A stretch of DNA of 64,000 nt from Thamnaconus septentrionalis (GCA_009823395.1 CM020511.1:9956001-10020000); one strand, 5' to 3'; shown: positions 37,001 to 50,446, numbered from the stretch's first letter. Program-made: numbers and translations. The notes: generated by a model from the sequence alone, not told the origin.

Positions 37001-37038
<38 letters not shown>

Positions 37039-38600
37039 CCGTCAGGGTGGCACAGATTTTGGTTGGTGCACATAAGCCTTGTCCTTCTGGTCTGTGCATT
37101 TTGGAAGCGGGAATGACATTCTGTCGTTGGTTGGTGAAGGGGAGTGGCGCTCGGGCAGACAGGATGAGGACGAGGCTGTCACTGTAAGCAGTCAAGCGCT
37201 TATTCACGAAATGAAATGACTCTCTGACAATGGCGCTTGCTTTGCTTTTGAAGCAGCCCTGTCTCTCTGAACTGTAAATCCGCTGGCTAGCACCTCTTCC
37301 GCGGGCGCCCCTCCCCCGGCGTTTCGCCCCCCCTGCAGTTGTGCGATTGCATTGAAAAAAAGAAAGGCACCCTTTCTTACCTACACGTCAAGAAACAGGA
37401 TTTGTCATCAATATTTTCACACTCTTACAGAAACCCTGAAGGGATAAAGCAAACAGTGATTTGATGATAGCCTCAATTTTCCCACCCAATGCGTTTATTG
37501 GTCGGGCCTGAGAAATTCTCATGACTTATTTCCCTTGCAAAGGGGAGCCAGACACTGACTGCAACGGAATGAACTCTTTCATTGGATTAAAGACCCTCCT
37601 CTGCAGCAAACTGGAGGCTTTTTTGAGTATCAGTAAAGTTACTGCATGTGGAAAGAGGAGAGGAGAGGAAGGGTTAGATGTCACGCAAGCTGTTTTTGTT
37701 TGTTCCTATTGATAGTCGATCAATTTCCTCTCATTCGTCCGGTCAGGGGATGGATTTCACAACCTCCAGGACACACACACACACACGTGCACTCACACAC
37801 ACAGTTTGAGTCAACCAAAACATATTGCAGCATCTTTGAAATCCTGTTTGGAGACCATTTGGAGTACTGCACTAGACAGTCACTTTGCAACATCGCACAA
37901 TTTCCTTTTTGACTGCTATCTCCATTTATTTCGCGGTGTTTTTCGCAATTAGAGAGAATGTTGCAACCGACATCGCCTGGATTACTCGATTGTCAAACGT
38001 CTGAGAGCCAATATCACACATTCACGGGTGCATTATCCTCAGACAGACTGCTGCGGTGAAATTTTTGCCTTGTGGGGGGGGTTCCTCCAACCTCTGCCTG
38101 GGTTTAGCCTCATTCAAAAGGACATCAGAGAGTTGCCGCTGCTTATGCTGCTGCCGCGTAGTTAGCATCTGTACTCTGATGAGAGCACTGAGCAGGTAGA
38201 GCATTTGACTGCCACCTCTCCTCTGAGTAGTGTCCTTTGCAGGCTCCCAGAGGCAGTGTAAAAGCCTTGCCTCATCTCTCTGTGCAGGCTATTTCTTTGA
38301 AAAATGATCAAAGTGCTGCAAGTGAGTGAAAGCCATGAAACAGACCGCGGGCAAAACATCAATTTGCCTGAATCAAGAAGCCAATTCTCTAGGGGTCAGG
38401 GAAGTTGTCCTGTTGGTGCTTCAAAGGGAGAGCTAACGAAGCCAGGAGTCACCGCTTTGTGAGGTATTTTTGTAGCTGGGACTCCATTATTGGAACTTAA
38501 AACACATGAAACCAATTGAGGATTAGCATCAGACTGGCCAAATGTTGACGAGGGGCAACGCGAGTAAACATACAGAAATAAAAGGATCATGTTTAACTTC
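33415..38600. other. Gene-free stretch with scattered simple repeats
   Basis: Includes a (TTGTA)n run at about 35616-35636, poly-T at 37008-37033 and a short CA run near 37768-37803. The sequence at 34080-34500 is CpG-containing, with a 32-codon ATG frame (34298 onward) and GTTAGCTAA-type self-complementary bits; it may be a relic of an element, but I recognise none. Short CpG-rich piece at 37290-37340. Confidence 0.35.
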
Positions 38601-38608
38601 ACTGATAT

Positions 38609-38701
38609 ACACGTACTATACTATACCATATCACACCGTACCATACCTTAATACCTTACCGTTAGCTTACCACACCTTACCGTACCATTCCATACCATAC
38701 C
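38609..38701. repeat. Degenerate pentanucleotide (TACCA/TACCT)n repeat
   Basis: Units such as taccata, ttacc, caccg and taccattcc recur roughly every five bases in an A/C/T-only stretch with almost no G. It is an old, diverged microsatellite. Confidence 0.8.
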
Positions 38702-38704
38702 AGT

Positions 38705-41030
38705 TTTCGGATTGCACCGACGATTTTTGTTTTTCAGAACTGTGTCTCAAAAGAAACTTTCTCAATATAAGAAGTGAAGGATGGATTTCTCATTTCTAGG
38801 ATGCTCATTGGCAGACTACTGTTTTGTTTTTTGTTTTAATATATAATTGTATTGCCTACTTACTTACTTCAATTGAGCACTTGCTGTACTTTGAATCCAA
38901 TTGAATGCAAATGGTGTCATTTAAGTAAGTTACAGGTTATCCAGTGCAACAGTCCTCTGTTGTATTTCAGATAATGATGTTATAGGAGTAGCCCACCCCA
39001 GAGTTGGCATTTAAGAACCACCAATTGCCCTTTCAAAATAATAACCCGTATCTGGTCATTTTCACTATTCGGGCCATAAAATTTGATCCCTTTTAAATGC
39101 TACAGTGGCAGCAAAATCTGTGTGTCCTGTCTTTCCTGTTTCCTACCTCCTCTTTGTGCCTCATTTTGTTCATCAGCCACAAAAATACCCAAAGATAACC
39201 GAGATTTAGTCCCTCCACCCCGCCAATTTATTCATTCATTTGTTCACAGAGCACACTGTTGTTCCTTACAGCAGCAGGGGACGCAATTGGACAAACAACT
39301 TTAAAAGGAGTGTTTGGCACAGCAATTATTCATAGTTATTTAAGTTAATCTCTCCATATAGTTCTTTGTAAAGGATGTGAGGCTCTGAGGGAACTTCGCA
39401 ATACAATTTGACTGTCGCCTAAGTTAAAATGAGATGAATAGTATTTTCTTTTGGACTGTTAAAACACTAATAAATAAGTGATAATGATGGGTCCTCAATC
39501 CAGACCAGTTGAGAACCACTGGTTTACCTCATGAAGGTCAGAAAAGAGTCAAAGGTAAATTTCCGAATCTCCGGGCTGAACCAGGTGTGGTACAGGCATA
39601 AACAAGTTGAAAATATCAATAATGTCAATAGGATGACGAATGTACGTTGCTTTGAAGATGTTGTCTTTGAGTTGAAAAGTCAACAAATCATTTGTTGACT
39701 TTTTTGGAAGGGATGTGTGGATGTGAGGCGTGATGTGTTCAAGGGAGGAATCCTTTGTGTGATTTGCTATCGAATGACCTGAGCCGTGACATCAGGCATA
39801 TAATACAGGACAATCAACTTGAATTACATTTTTAAAAACATCTGTTGCGACAAACGGTGTCGTTTTAGCCCTGCTTCTCTTTCCTGTTACTCAATGTTTG
39901 ATAAGTATGATATTCTCTGCTGTTTGCTACCCTAAGGTGAAAGCAAGTGAATGATTATTGATCTTTTATATTAACTTTAATCGACACATTGCTTGCGTTT
40001 AAAAAAAAAACAACCAAAAAACTCTAAAGCGCCATCGCATCTTTGAGAACACCGAATTTCACTTAATTTTCAGGCACATGAGCAAATTCAAATTTGCCAG
40101 CGACAAAACAGTAACTTCTATGAATAACAAATCTTACAGCTATTCCTTTTGTAAGCTGACTAGAAACAAAGGGCCTCACCTCAACACAATGGCTCACAAA
40201 TACTGGCTGGCCAACCCTTTTTGGCTGCCAAATGAGCGTTTTCAATTCAGCGACAAAAGGAAAACGAGAAAACAGGTTTTGGCCTCAACATTACAGGAGC
40301 TGCGAGTGGATTTGGGTGATCTATTTAACAGACTCGTGATTCGTCTGCGCAGTTCATGTGCACCTTGCATGGCTTCCATGATTCAAAAGGAAATTGTGTC
40401 AATTAGGTAAGCTAGTTATCTCAAGCCCTGCTGTAATGTTCACTTCTGGATATTCTCCAATCGTGAAACATTTTATTGTGAGGCGTAATTTCTGTTGAAG
40501 CATGTTCACTCAATTCATGTTTGTTCGGCTTATGAAAACAACTACTGTATACAACAAAAGATCAACCCTGCAAGCTTTCAATTTATCTGTGTTTACAATA
40601 GGTTTCTTTACCATCTCGCTGTAATTATTTCTCCGACCATCACTTCAATCGATTATTTTTTCTTTCTACCTTGCTACAGTCCCATCCTATGTTACCAACA
40701 CTGCACAGTATCTACCTGCAATAACATCCTGATTGTTCACGACATGCTAATGACATGGTACATGCTTAAGTAACATCCTTAAACTTTAGCGCCCCCAGAG
40801 GAATCCTTATTAATAAGCGTAAATTATTGGTTTAGTTTATTTTTGTCTGGAAAACATTACAGCTGTAAATTCAGTTTAGGATTGACTTTCTAGAAGATGT
40901 GTCCGGGCCTAAGCAGATCGAAGCACGTAGAGCCAAAAAGAAGTGTTGGAATGTTGGATAAATTCATATTTTACTGTGAAATAGTCTTATCTTGACCACA
41001 GTGCTGACTCATTTTAGCAGCTGATGGAGT
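38705..41030. other. Unassigned non-coding stretch
   Basis: Contains a perfect hairpin at 39675-39703 (see findings). The 110-codon frame at 40078-40410 looks mildly protein-like but has no recognisable domain or partner exons. Confidence 0.35.
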
Positions 41031-41039
41031 GCGGGGGGG

Positions 41040-41680
41040 CAACCTGCTGATTAATGGCATTTGGTATCGCGCCGTATGTTGAAAAGGGCTTTAATAATCC
41101 CCACGTCATTTTTAACTAGATTAGCCTCTCTCCACCCCCTCAGCTGATACAGCGAATGATACGGCAATGACAGACCTTGCAGGGAACCTGACAGCCAATC
41201 CGTGCTCATGGATGCGGTCGCCAGAGCAACACTGGCTGAGGTTTGCCCCACACGTGCCGTCAATCATCAGCAGATATGATCATTCCCAACAGGCAGCCAG
41301 TCATCTTCAGGGGAGGTCTCTTAATGCTGCTAAAGTCATGGAGGAAAGTGCACTTTCTCACACCGAGCAGTCAGTCAGCGCTGGATGATTCAGTTCTTAA
41401 TTAAAGTTGTACTAATTAAGGCTTTGCACAAAAGGAGCAGGGCTTTGATAGCATTAAAGTAATCACAGCAGAGAGAGCCGAGAGAGCGAAGTCGTACAGC
41501 AGCTGAATGCTGATAGCATCGCGCGCTAGCCACAGAGGAGCTTCCTCCGTCAAATCCAATTCTCTCAAATGGGTTAGAGTGACTATTGTATGAAAAGCGT
41601 TTATACATATTGCTGCTCAGGTCTGGCTTGTGCATTGATGTGTGCCAATCCATTTCATGTGTACAGGCAGGCTGAATAAA
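41040..41680. other. Repeat-poor block, candidate regulatory DNA
   Basis: No microsatellites or transposon sequence. It is rich in homeodomain-type cores (TTAATTAA near 41397, CTAATTAAGG near 41412) and in CAGCTG/AGCAGCTGAATG-type sites (about 41499). This texture is typical of conserved non-coding elements near developmental genes, but conservation cannot be judged from one genome. Confidence 0.25.
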
Positions 41681-42175
41681 ACATTTGAGTTATAATCACA
41701 CAAGCGTATTTTACAACAAAGTGAAATAAATGTATTCTTTATTTTCCTGGCAATAATTGTCAGATCAAGTTTTTTTTTTTTTTTTTAATGAGTGAAGATG
41801 CATCGTACATTTGGTTTGTTTCAGTTTGGGCAACATCTTGAGGTTATCCTTTATTTAATTAAATTTACACTATTGGGTATCAGTGGAAGATTTATTGCCT
41901 AAGAATTTAAAAATGTAAGTTTCTTTCTATCTCCAGTCTCTGGCTGTTTTCTGCTTGTCGTTTTTCTTCTTCATGTGAGGGAGAATTTATCTGTTCTTAA
42001 TGTTAGTTGATGAAACCACTGGTTTTGTCTATTAAGTGTTGCTACTAATGAACACATCAGTTCATTAGTTATCCCTGGCTTGTTTTCTGACCTTTCAATT
42101 CACGTCTCCGCTCCTTTGTTCTCACGGAGGGAAAAGCAATCTCACCTGCCCAGGACTTTCTTTTTTATTTGTTTA

Positions 42176-42189
42176 TTGCCACCTAGTGG
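42176..42189 (-). promoter_or_regulatory. Near-consensus CTCF-like motif
   Basis: On the minus strand CCACTAGGTGGCAA matches 13 of 14 positions of CCASYAGRKGGCRS; only the last base deviates. It is not inside a repeat that I recognise. Chance is possible. Confidence 0.3.
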
Positions 42190-42369
42190 TCTGGCCAAAT
42201 TCTTTGACCAGCTGTAGTGTTTGTCCTTGTTACGGGACAAAATAAGGAAGAATCGAGGAACTATGAAAGAATGTGCCGTCACTGCTTTCTCCGGCACTCA
42301 GGGTAGCAGGAGTGTTGCAGCCTGTCACAGCAGAGTCGGGATAAACGTGGTGTTGTTCACTTCCATTAG

Positions 42370-42515
42370 CCTAATATGCATGTTTTTGGTCTGTGGCAGG
42401 AAGCCAATTCAGACACAGGGAAACTCCACACAGAAAGGCTCTGGATGATGGGATTGCGCACACAACCTTCTTGCTGTGAGGTGACGGTGCTAAACACTGC
42501 GCCACCCTGTCAACC
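42370..42515 (-). mobile_element. V-SINE head fragment (reverse)
   Basis: Reverse complement of the tRNA-like head and core of the SINE at 827: '+ strand atgcatgtttttggtctgtggcaggaagcc' pairs with the core, and 'gcgccaccctgtc' with the A-box region. The B box is decayed and the 3' half is missing. Confidence 0.7.
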
Positions 42516-42519
42516 CTTC

Positions 42520-45500
42520 ATTGAAAGACGTAAAGGACAAAGCCTGTTTTATAGCGAGATTTCCATTCATCCTTTAAAAGTGGCAAAAGAGCACCGTTAA
42601 AGCACAAATTTATCTTTTTCTCCCTTATGTTTTCCAGCTCAAAAGATGTTGCGTGATACAAGTGTGGCAAAAAATAATGGCTCAGGTGTAATCAAAGGCA
42701 CTTGCATAATGTATGGCACGATTAATTCCATGCAGGCAGCAAAACAATGGGAGAACAAAGACAAAGAGCCAGACCAAACAAAGTGGGAAATTCATTTTTT
42801 TTGTGTGTGTGTGTGAGATCCAATTACAAATGGAAGGCCTGCACATTTGCAGCCTAACTAATTGTCTTCCATTGGAAAAAGAATGCAAGACATAAATCGT
42901 TTGTTATATTCCATTATGGCACTGAGCAGGAATAGATATGCGCTGATTTACATGTTTCCCTGATTATTATTCCCAAGTTTGTTTGTTTTGTGGGCAGAGG
43001 GTCCCCAATTTATTTATTTACTGAATGGTAAATAAATAATTTTGACCAGAACTGAATTTCACAGCCATTCAAAAAATCTGATGCAAGTATGTTCAAACAG
43101 GAAGCAGAACAGTCTGACTGCTGGGCTACAGGAGAGGTCACTGCACTGGGGCTTTGAACTTTATGCATCATTGCACCAAAAAAAAAACAATGGAATGACT
43201 TCTTCAAACATTGTGCCAGTTATGCATGGAAACTCAACAGGTTTGTGCACTGGGATGGGCCCCAATAACACCAGGCCTCACAATGTGTTGCGAACTGTGT
43301 AGTTGCTTCAGCTAATATTGGTGTCCAGTCACTACGTGTGTTGTACTGTTTCAAGTAGTGCCCAAGAGTTAGTTCGAATAAGTTAATTAAGGTGCAGTTT
43401 GCCATGATATGGTTAAAAAAAAATCACAAATTATGATAACGAAATAGTAATAACAATAATAAAGACCTAACCTACCAGCATATTCTAATCCAAGTGGTAT
43501 TAGAAACCACTGGATTTCAGTGCGTCATCCAGGCTGTGTGTGCCGTCTGTTGGGTAGCAACACACTGGTGGAGAATCACTGTGTCTGTGTCATGCGTGTA
43601 TCAATATAAGAAGTTTCAGTTTCTTAGCCACATTACAAATAACATTTATGCATGTCATATGATGATGGCTCCTGCACTCAACACACACAATGGCTTCATA
43701 CACAAACATTCTGATTCACCTTCATCTTTATCATCTTCACAAACTGATATTCCTTTCCATTTGTTCAACTAATAGTGGACCAGTGCTTGCAAAATTATGA
43801 TAAAACTGATTCACTACCTCTGCTCTATTATTTAGGACTTTTTTCCAGATTGAATATTAACAGGTTTGTTTTTGGAATTTATAAATCTATCATTGGCCGT
43901 AGTTGAGCCCTGCGATATGAAGGAGAGTCGGGGGAGGGGGGGCCTCGGGGGAGGTCGTCCAAGGTAGTTGGGAAAACTCTGCAGTGCTGAAGCCCCAGGG
44001 ATGGATCTGTCCTGTGTACGTCGAGGCTCTGGATGTCTGAGAACTGTCCTGGCTGACACATCTCTCAACTAAGCCTCGTGTTGCCATTGGGGTTCAGGTC
44101 CAGGGGGCCCGGAGTACAAGCAAAATACTTGTTGATGATCTGATTCAGCGTACCTGTATTGTAAATGCCACATTGTTGTGTTTTATTGACAGGGTTGTCT
44201 CTGTCCCTCTCCCTCGCCACTGTCCTCACCGAGGTCCCCTTCTCTCCTATCTATCACTCCCTATCACTCAGACCGGTTTGTGTGTCAGGATAATATCAGG
44301 AACAGTAAAAATCACTCAGCAGGTCGATCTTCAACCGGCATGTCTGCTTTCCGCTCTTGCGTCTCAAGCTCCGCTTTTGAGAACAAATCTGTCAGCCGTC
44401 GCAAAGGCATTTAGAGTCATTCCTGTTTTCACTTGCTAACGACAATGTCCCAGACTGAGATATATGGAAGAAGATGGTATGCTAATATCAAAATAATCTA
44501 AATAATGCGTGGTTGAAGGATACGAGAAAAGATTGATATGACTCTCATAAGTTTCCTCGACTCAGAAGGGCCACACAAATGGATGAATAGATTAGCTCAA
44601 AACTTTGCGTAATTCCGTATTTCCAACAGAGTGTCACACCGTTTCTTAACCTAAATAGTGTAGCCTAAATAATGGGAATTCTTCCACCCCTTCTGGCAAC
44701 AAGATTAGTTACACATGAAGCGAAAATGTGTTTCTCATTCCATTGTCTCACATTATTCTTGGAACTATTGCCTGTGGCCCAGACTGATTTTTGTTGTTGT
44801 TGTTTTGTTTTATTTTTTTCCTTTGTTGGCAGCAAGTGGGAGCTCGCAGGCCCTGCACTGCCTAAAAACAATTCCTGATTACAAATATCACTGTTGTGGA
44901 ATCAACCAGGGAAATTCACTGCAAAACAAAACCGGCATTATGTCAATTAGGGCGCGGGTACTAAAATTACAGGGCAAAGCTCAAAAGACTTTGTTAAAAA
45001 GTGTGTGTTAACTGAAGGTCATTCACACAAAGGGAAATGCGAGACCGCTGCTTAAAAGGAAGACAATAATAACTGGGTGTGGGGGTTGAGGGCCATGGCT
45101 TAAAACACACCAGAGGGCGAGAGAGACACAGGTGAAACACACAATGTATTCGCAGTGTTGGCAAGGGAATAAGAGAAGGATGTCGCAGAGCAACAATAAA
45201 TGCAATGGGAGACAAAACGGTAAATAAACCACAGACAGACAAAACTCAAAGTCTGAAGTCTCTCAAACATTCTGCCTGAGCTAATAAAACAAAGTGTCTC
45301 ATGGATGATGATTTACTTTTGTTTTGTTTAAATGAGAAGAAAATGTGTGATGGGCAAACAAATGGACAGACGGGCTGGCAATGTGGCAGTCCCATTGCTA
45401 CAGAATTTGTCAATTTCCAAGGAGATTTAAATATAAAAGAAAGAAGTCAACTATTCTGGGAAAGCCACAGAACTTTTTCTCTTTCTTTCTTGAAACGCAG

Positions 45501-48060
45501 CGACGGATGACAATCTTTAGGTTGATGGCCTAAAACGGCATTACCTTGAAAATAATGTCTCAACAAGCTACAAGCTAGTTTGACTACTTCACTGGTCAAA
45601 GTAAAGGGAAAAGAAAAAAGAAAAGGAGAGAAGAAAAAGAGAGACAAGAATGATGACACAGTTCACAAGATAAATAACTGCAATAGGCAAAACAGAAGGC
45701 CTGTATTTTTCCATGTGGACAACCTTATTAAAATTCCATTAACGACACTGAAATGATAATTTATGTGTCCTTTACCTAATTAACCATTCTGCAGTGTTCC
45801 AGTGTCTCGGTCATAAATATCTGGGCCACTCTATTGGTTTCATTATTTTAAACCAACTCCACAAAATTAGGACCCACACAACAATTGGGGGGTTTACTAA
45901 AACGGACACTCAACTCTTCATATATTTATATTAAAGACAGTATAATTTACTTGTTTTCTTGATTTAATAGGCACCTGCTCATCTACTACAATATCCAACT
46001 AGAACATGAGACTATAACCAATCATTGAGCACATCAAAAATGAATGGGGCATCTTGACATTGAACACGTATGAACATTTTGAATGCAAGCAAATATTTGA
46101 ATAAAGACTTCTTTATGGTTTGCTCATCAGCTAAAGTTTATTTTAGCAAATGTTCACTAGTGGAAGTAACGTTAGCTACCGACTAAATAATGGCAAACAT
46201 TAGCTAATCATTAATTCTGTCACTATTGCTCTACTCCAACCTATTTTTAAAAGCTAGCTAGCAGGCTACCTTCATCAGTAAGTGGAGGCCATTGTCTAAC
46301 ACCATCCATCCGACCAGCCATGGTGATGCTCACGCTGGCTTCCACTGACGCTTATAAACAGTCATGAACAAGTGTAAACGTGCAGTAATGGCGGTGCCAC
46401 AAGATGGCGACACAAACAAAGCGCACGTCGGATTTGTCTATACTCTAATGCCGTACAACATTTTTCAATACCAGCACTATCATAAACACAATAATGAGCT
46501 ACACTATTAGTTAATATCTGTGTCTTTATGGAATATATCAAGGGAACACCGAAGAAACAACCAAGAAAGGCATACCTCCGCTGTAGTCTTTTCTTCTTTG
46601 TGTTTACAATTGTTAGCATGCAAAACATCACTATACCCTCCGTGTTACTGCTGTCCTCTGTTGTGGCTCTAATAACCAAAAGGTGGAAGGGGAGGCATGA
46701 ATTTAAAAAGAGATCTAAAGAGAATCAATAAATGTTTCATCAGATTTAAAGACGGCGTTAGCCTCAGTTTTATGGCTGCGAAGCTACAGTTTCAGGGTGG
46801 CCCAGTCCTTGGGTTTAAAAGAAAGGTTTATAGTGCTGTAAACAGAGCCCAATTCTCTTTTCCATTTCATCCACATAAAGTCGTGACAGTTCAGTAAATC
46901 CACAATGAAGAGCGGAGGCTCTTTGCCCTGCTCTTTGTCCTCCACAAGTCTTTCTCAACCCTCCCCTGTCTTCTCGGTAAGGAGCACACGGAGGGTAAAT
47001 GCTAGATAAGGTATCTAGTTAGTATGGAATGGGAAAACTGTAGTAATGAGCAGCCATTCACTGCCATGACCTCAATACAAGGTGCTGAATATAATAAGCC
47101 ATAGGAAATGCAATTTGTGTCTCCATTAGCTAAACGGCAAAATACAGCTTGATCAAAAAAAATTACACTTTACTCTTAAAGCAACAACATAAGTAGCAAC
47201 AAGCACATGCATCATATTTCAGACAACACATTTGTTTCCCTTATGAGTCTAAGGACTGAATAGGAGTGAAGAACTTCTCTGTACTTGAATTATTATAACA
47301 TTGTGCGCAGGATGAATAGTTGATTGACTGAAATGAATTTATATATAAGTTTTACTGACTTTTAGGTATTTATGTATTATAAGAAGAGCTAATAATAACA
47401 AAGGGTGTATGATGCAACACAAATATCAGTTTTGTTTTTTTTTGTTTTTAGACAATGTGCTTTAACTGTTTGTATATTACCCCAACAGTGAAGATGTGAA
47501 GATGCAATACATGTCCTACAAAAAAAAAAAAAAAAAAAAACTCAGTATTTCAGCTTCAGTACACAGAACATTTTTTGTTTGCTTGTTTGTTTTTTTAAAC
47601 ATGCGCACATTGTTGGATGCAGGACATTGTAGATCCACTATTGGGTCCAATAATTTCTCCTAAAGGTTACATTTCAAAAAAGAGAGAGAGAGAGAGAGAT
47701 GGCACAGGAATGGGCTCCAACAGTATCAGTAATATTTCTGTTTCATAGCAGTCAGTTATCACTGAAGCAATAAATACCTAAGATGAACAAAAAATATTTT
47801 ATTCATATATAGCGAACCAGAACAATTTTCAGTAGCATTTTAAAATCACAATACTTAAATCATTGACTTCCAAAGTCATACAAATTGCTTGTTCTTTTGC
47901 ACTTTTCTTTCTTTCTTTTCTCTTGGCTGGTAATTGCTCAAAATGAAAACAAAGTTTGCACTGCTCCAAGCGACAAAACCTAATATCAGACCATCAGCAG
48001 ACTCACAACTGACACAAATGAACGTCCTTAAACATCAACACATTTTCTTCCTCACCATTG
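42520..48060. other. Gene-free stretch
   Basis: Includes a GC-rich segment at 43900-44110 with no identity that I can assign, a purine-rich run at 45600-45645, poly-A at 47520-47540 and (GA)n at 47683-47699. The piece at about 46130-46430 ('gcggtgccacaagatggcgac') resembles a decayed MITE. No exon called. Confidence 0.35.
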
Positions 48061-48067
48061 GCATCCA

Positions 48068-48367
48068 TTAGCTATCTTTTTCTTCCTTCTTTTTTTTTCC
48101 CCCCTTGACCGGCACAATTTGCATCTCTGCCTCCGACGTCTTCTGGACATTAAGTGTGAGCTGAGTCCTGAGAGAAGCCGCTGCAAAGACAGCAGATGGC
48201 ATGAAGTTGCTTTCTGGAAATACATGCATGCCGTAAGTATGTTCCTCAGCTGCCCTGAAGCAAGTCAGAATGTCTGTCAGTTGCAACCAGATGGCAGTTA
48301 GTAGCGCGAAACCTAACATTATCAGAAATAGCCATGGCTTTCCCAGAGGTGGCAATTCAACAGTCTA
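48068..48367 (-). CDS. Protein-like ORF of unknown identity (possible exon or pseudogene)
   Basis: This minus-strand frame is open from an in-frame TAG just upstream to a TAG stop. It starts ELPPLGKPWLFLIMLGFALL, giving a hydrophobic segment that could span a membrane. It continues TDILTCFRAAEEHTYGMHVFPESNF and ends in a charged KGGKKKKEEKDS tail. It has the composition of a real protein, unlike most frames here. No ATG starts it and I recognise no family. Two further minus-strand frames lie immediately upstream (48389-48481 and 48482-48760). They could be parts of an old retrocopy, exons, or transposon coding sequence. Confidence 0.22.
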
Positions 48368-48388
48368 GGGAGGACTGAAGACTGTTAT

Positions 48389-48481
48389 TTATTTTTCTTT
48401 CTTGTCATAGATGGTGGTCATGGTGTGACGCTTACGCAAGTCCACAGGAGTTGGCTCAACAATTGTTGCCTGTTGGTTCAT
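48389..48481 (-). CDS. Short protein-like ORF upstream of the 48068 frame
   Basis: 30 codons from ATG to TAA, reading MNQQATIVEPTPVDLRKR then HTMTTIYDKKEK. An acceptor-like CAACAG sits inside its start, so it could be a terminal exon starting at about 48470. Balanced composition, no family recognised. It is listed because it sits between two other plausible frames on the same strand. Confidence 0.15.
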   Translation of the reverse strand: MNQQATIVEPTPVDLRKRHTMTTIYDKKEK

Positions 48482-48784
48482 TTATATAAAAACATTCTGA
48501 GTATTTAAAACAAGGGGAATTGACATAAGAAAGGAGGCAACTTCTGCTGGTTCCTCTTCAACCAGCGACAACTCTTGATTGAAACCATGTTCACCAACCA
48601 ACCCAGGTATCCTGACCATAATGTTGCGTGTAACATCCACATAAGTAAATATTCTTGTTGTTGGCTGTGTGCCAAGAATGAACTCACAGAAATAGAAAAA
48701 TAAAACTGACATTTCCAGATCATGAGCTGGCTGTCCTCACTGCTGAGTTTCAGGGCCATGTAGCCAAATTACAATTAAGATTTT

Positions 48785-50440
48785 TTTTTTTTTTTTTTTA
48801 AATCAGAGTACAAGGATGAAAACATTGGATGTCACACTGACAGGAAATATAGTGATCACAACAAAAACCACCACTGCTAGCCCTCAGCGTGGCTTATGTA
48901 CTCCTGGGTCTGTGCACCTGCAGAAAAACAGAAAGTTATCATCACACCAATCACACACATAGAGTCCATAGGGAATAAGCCACTTTGAGCAAAGACATTG
49001 GCTCCTACATGAAGTCCAGACACATCACTCACTATAAATCCCTAAAAATATTTATATTTAAATGAGACTCATGCACATTACCACATTCGGCGCAGCTTTT
49101 CATTCATTGAGCGCTAAAGCACATCGAAAGGCATCTCAAGGTGCCTTGCACAATCGAAGAGAAAACCAACGGATACCTCCAGAGAGAGGGTGTGATGTGC
49201 CCAGTGGGGGAAAACTTGAGAGGGCGGCCATCTGCTTTGACCGGTTGGGGGAAAACGTTAAAGATTTTAAATATACTTATGTATTTCGTGGAAGACTGTC
49301 ATGGTTTCTGCCCATATAGGAAAAAAAAATAGTCTGCAAAGTAGCAAGATCAGCCATTAATTTGAGTCCCGATTCCTGAACTAAGCTGGTGAGGTGGTGT
49401 CATAACATGCAGACTTGCGTTATGTAACCCTGCTCACATGCTTGAAAGCCTTGCAGCGGTGGTCTGTGTAAACATGGCTTCCATTTAAAAAGCAAGCGCC
49501 AGTTAACTTTTCAAAGTTGTGTTATTTTTATTTGGATGCTTTTTTGGATGTTTATTTCTACTGCTGGGTACAGTGCAAGAACAAAAATGGCCATGCTTTT
49601 TTATAGGGATATTTGTGGTGTTAAGAACAAGTTAGGAACAAATGTGATTGCAGTGTGCATGTGTGTGGTTATATAAACTATTTCGGACTGTCTGAGACCT
49701 TTGGGGAATTTGCAGATGTGTAAAAACCTGTAAACTTGTCAATTTATTGCATGACCGTGTAAGCCACAGTAAGAAACTGCTGTCAATATGGCTGTGAAAT
49801 TCTGATAATTGGAGTCATAATATTTAGTTTATATTTTTTCTTACCATGGTAAGGGCTTATATGGTGCTGAAAATTAAATCACAATTCCTTTTATTATTAT
49901 GAAGAACGTCATTTAGCTAACTTTGTAAAAGGGGCCTTAGTGATAGTTTACTTAACAGCCGTCTAACGAGAACAATATTAAATGTCACTGAAATAAAAGA
50001 AACTGCTTCCTCATTCCTCCAAGACCAAATAAGCAGGAGCAGCAAGTTTGCAGTTAAATTTAGGTCAACACATTATTAAGTGTAACAGATGCCTCGGTCG
50101 GTCTTCCTCAAGGTTGGGGAATTGCATTTGCGGTCTGCTCTGACACAATGGCAGACACTTATGATAAGAGAGCGGTGGGGTGGAATCCATTTAACCTCCA
50201 ACCACTGCAGCAGGAAGCCATAAGGCTAGTGTTATCCTCTGCAGGCAGTATGTGGGACAGTATGTGAGACATCACTAACAGGTGGGGGAAGAGAGTTTTC
50301 CAGGCAAAAAAAAAAAAAAAGAAAGAGAGCACCAATCAATAATTTGTCACGTTTCTACATTTACTACTTCACTAATGGAAAAATGCTTTGTCGTCACAAC
50401 TCTCCCATGGATGACCTGGCATTTGTTTTCCGTTTTGTTA
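48785..50440. other. Unassigned non-coding stretch
   Basis: Poly-T at 48781-48799 and poly-A at 50308-50322. No gene or element recognised. Confidence 0.4.
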
Positions 50441-50446
50441 TTTAAA

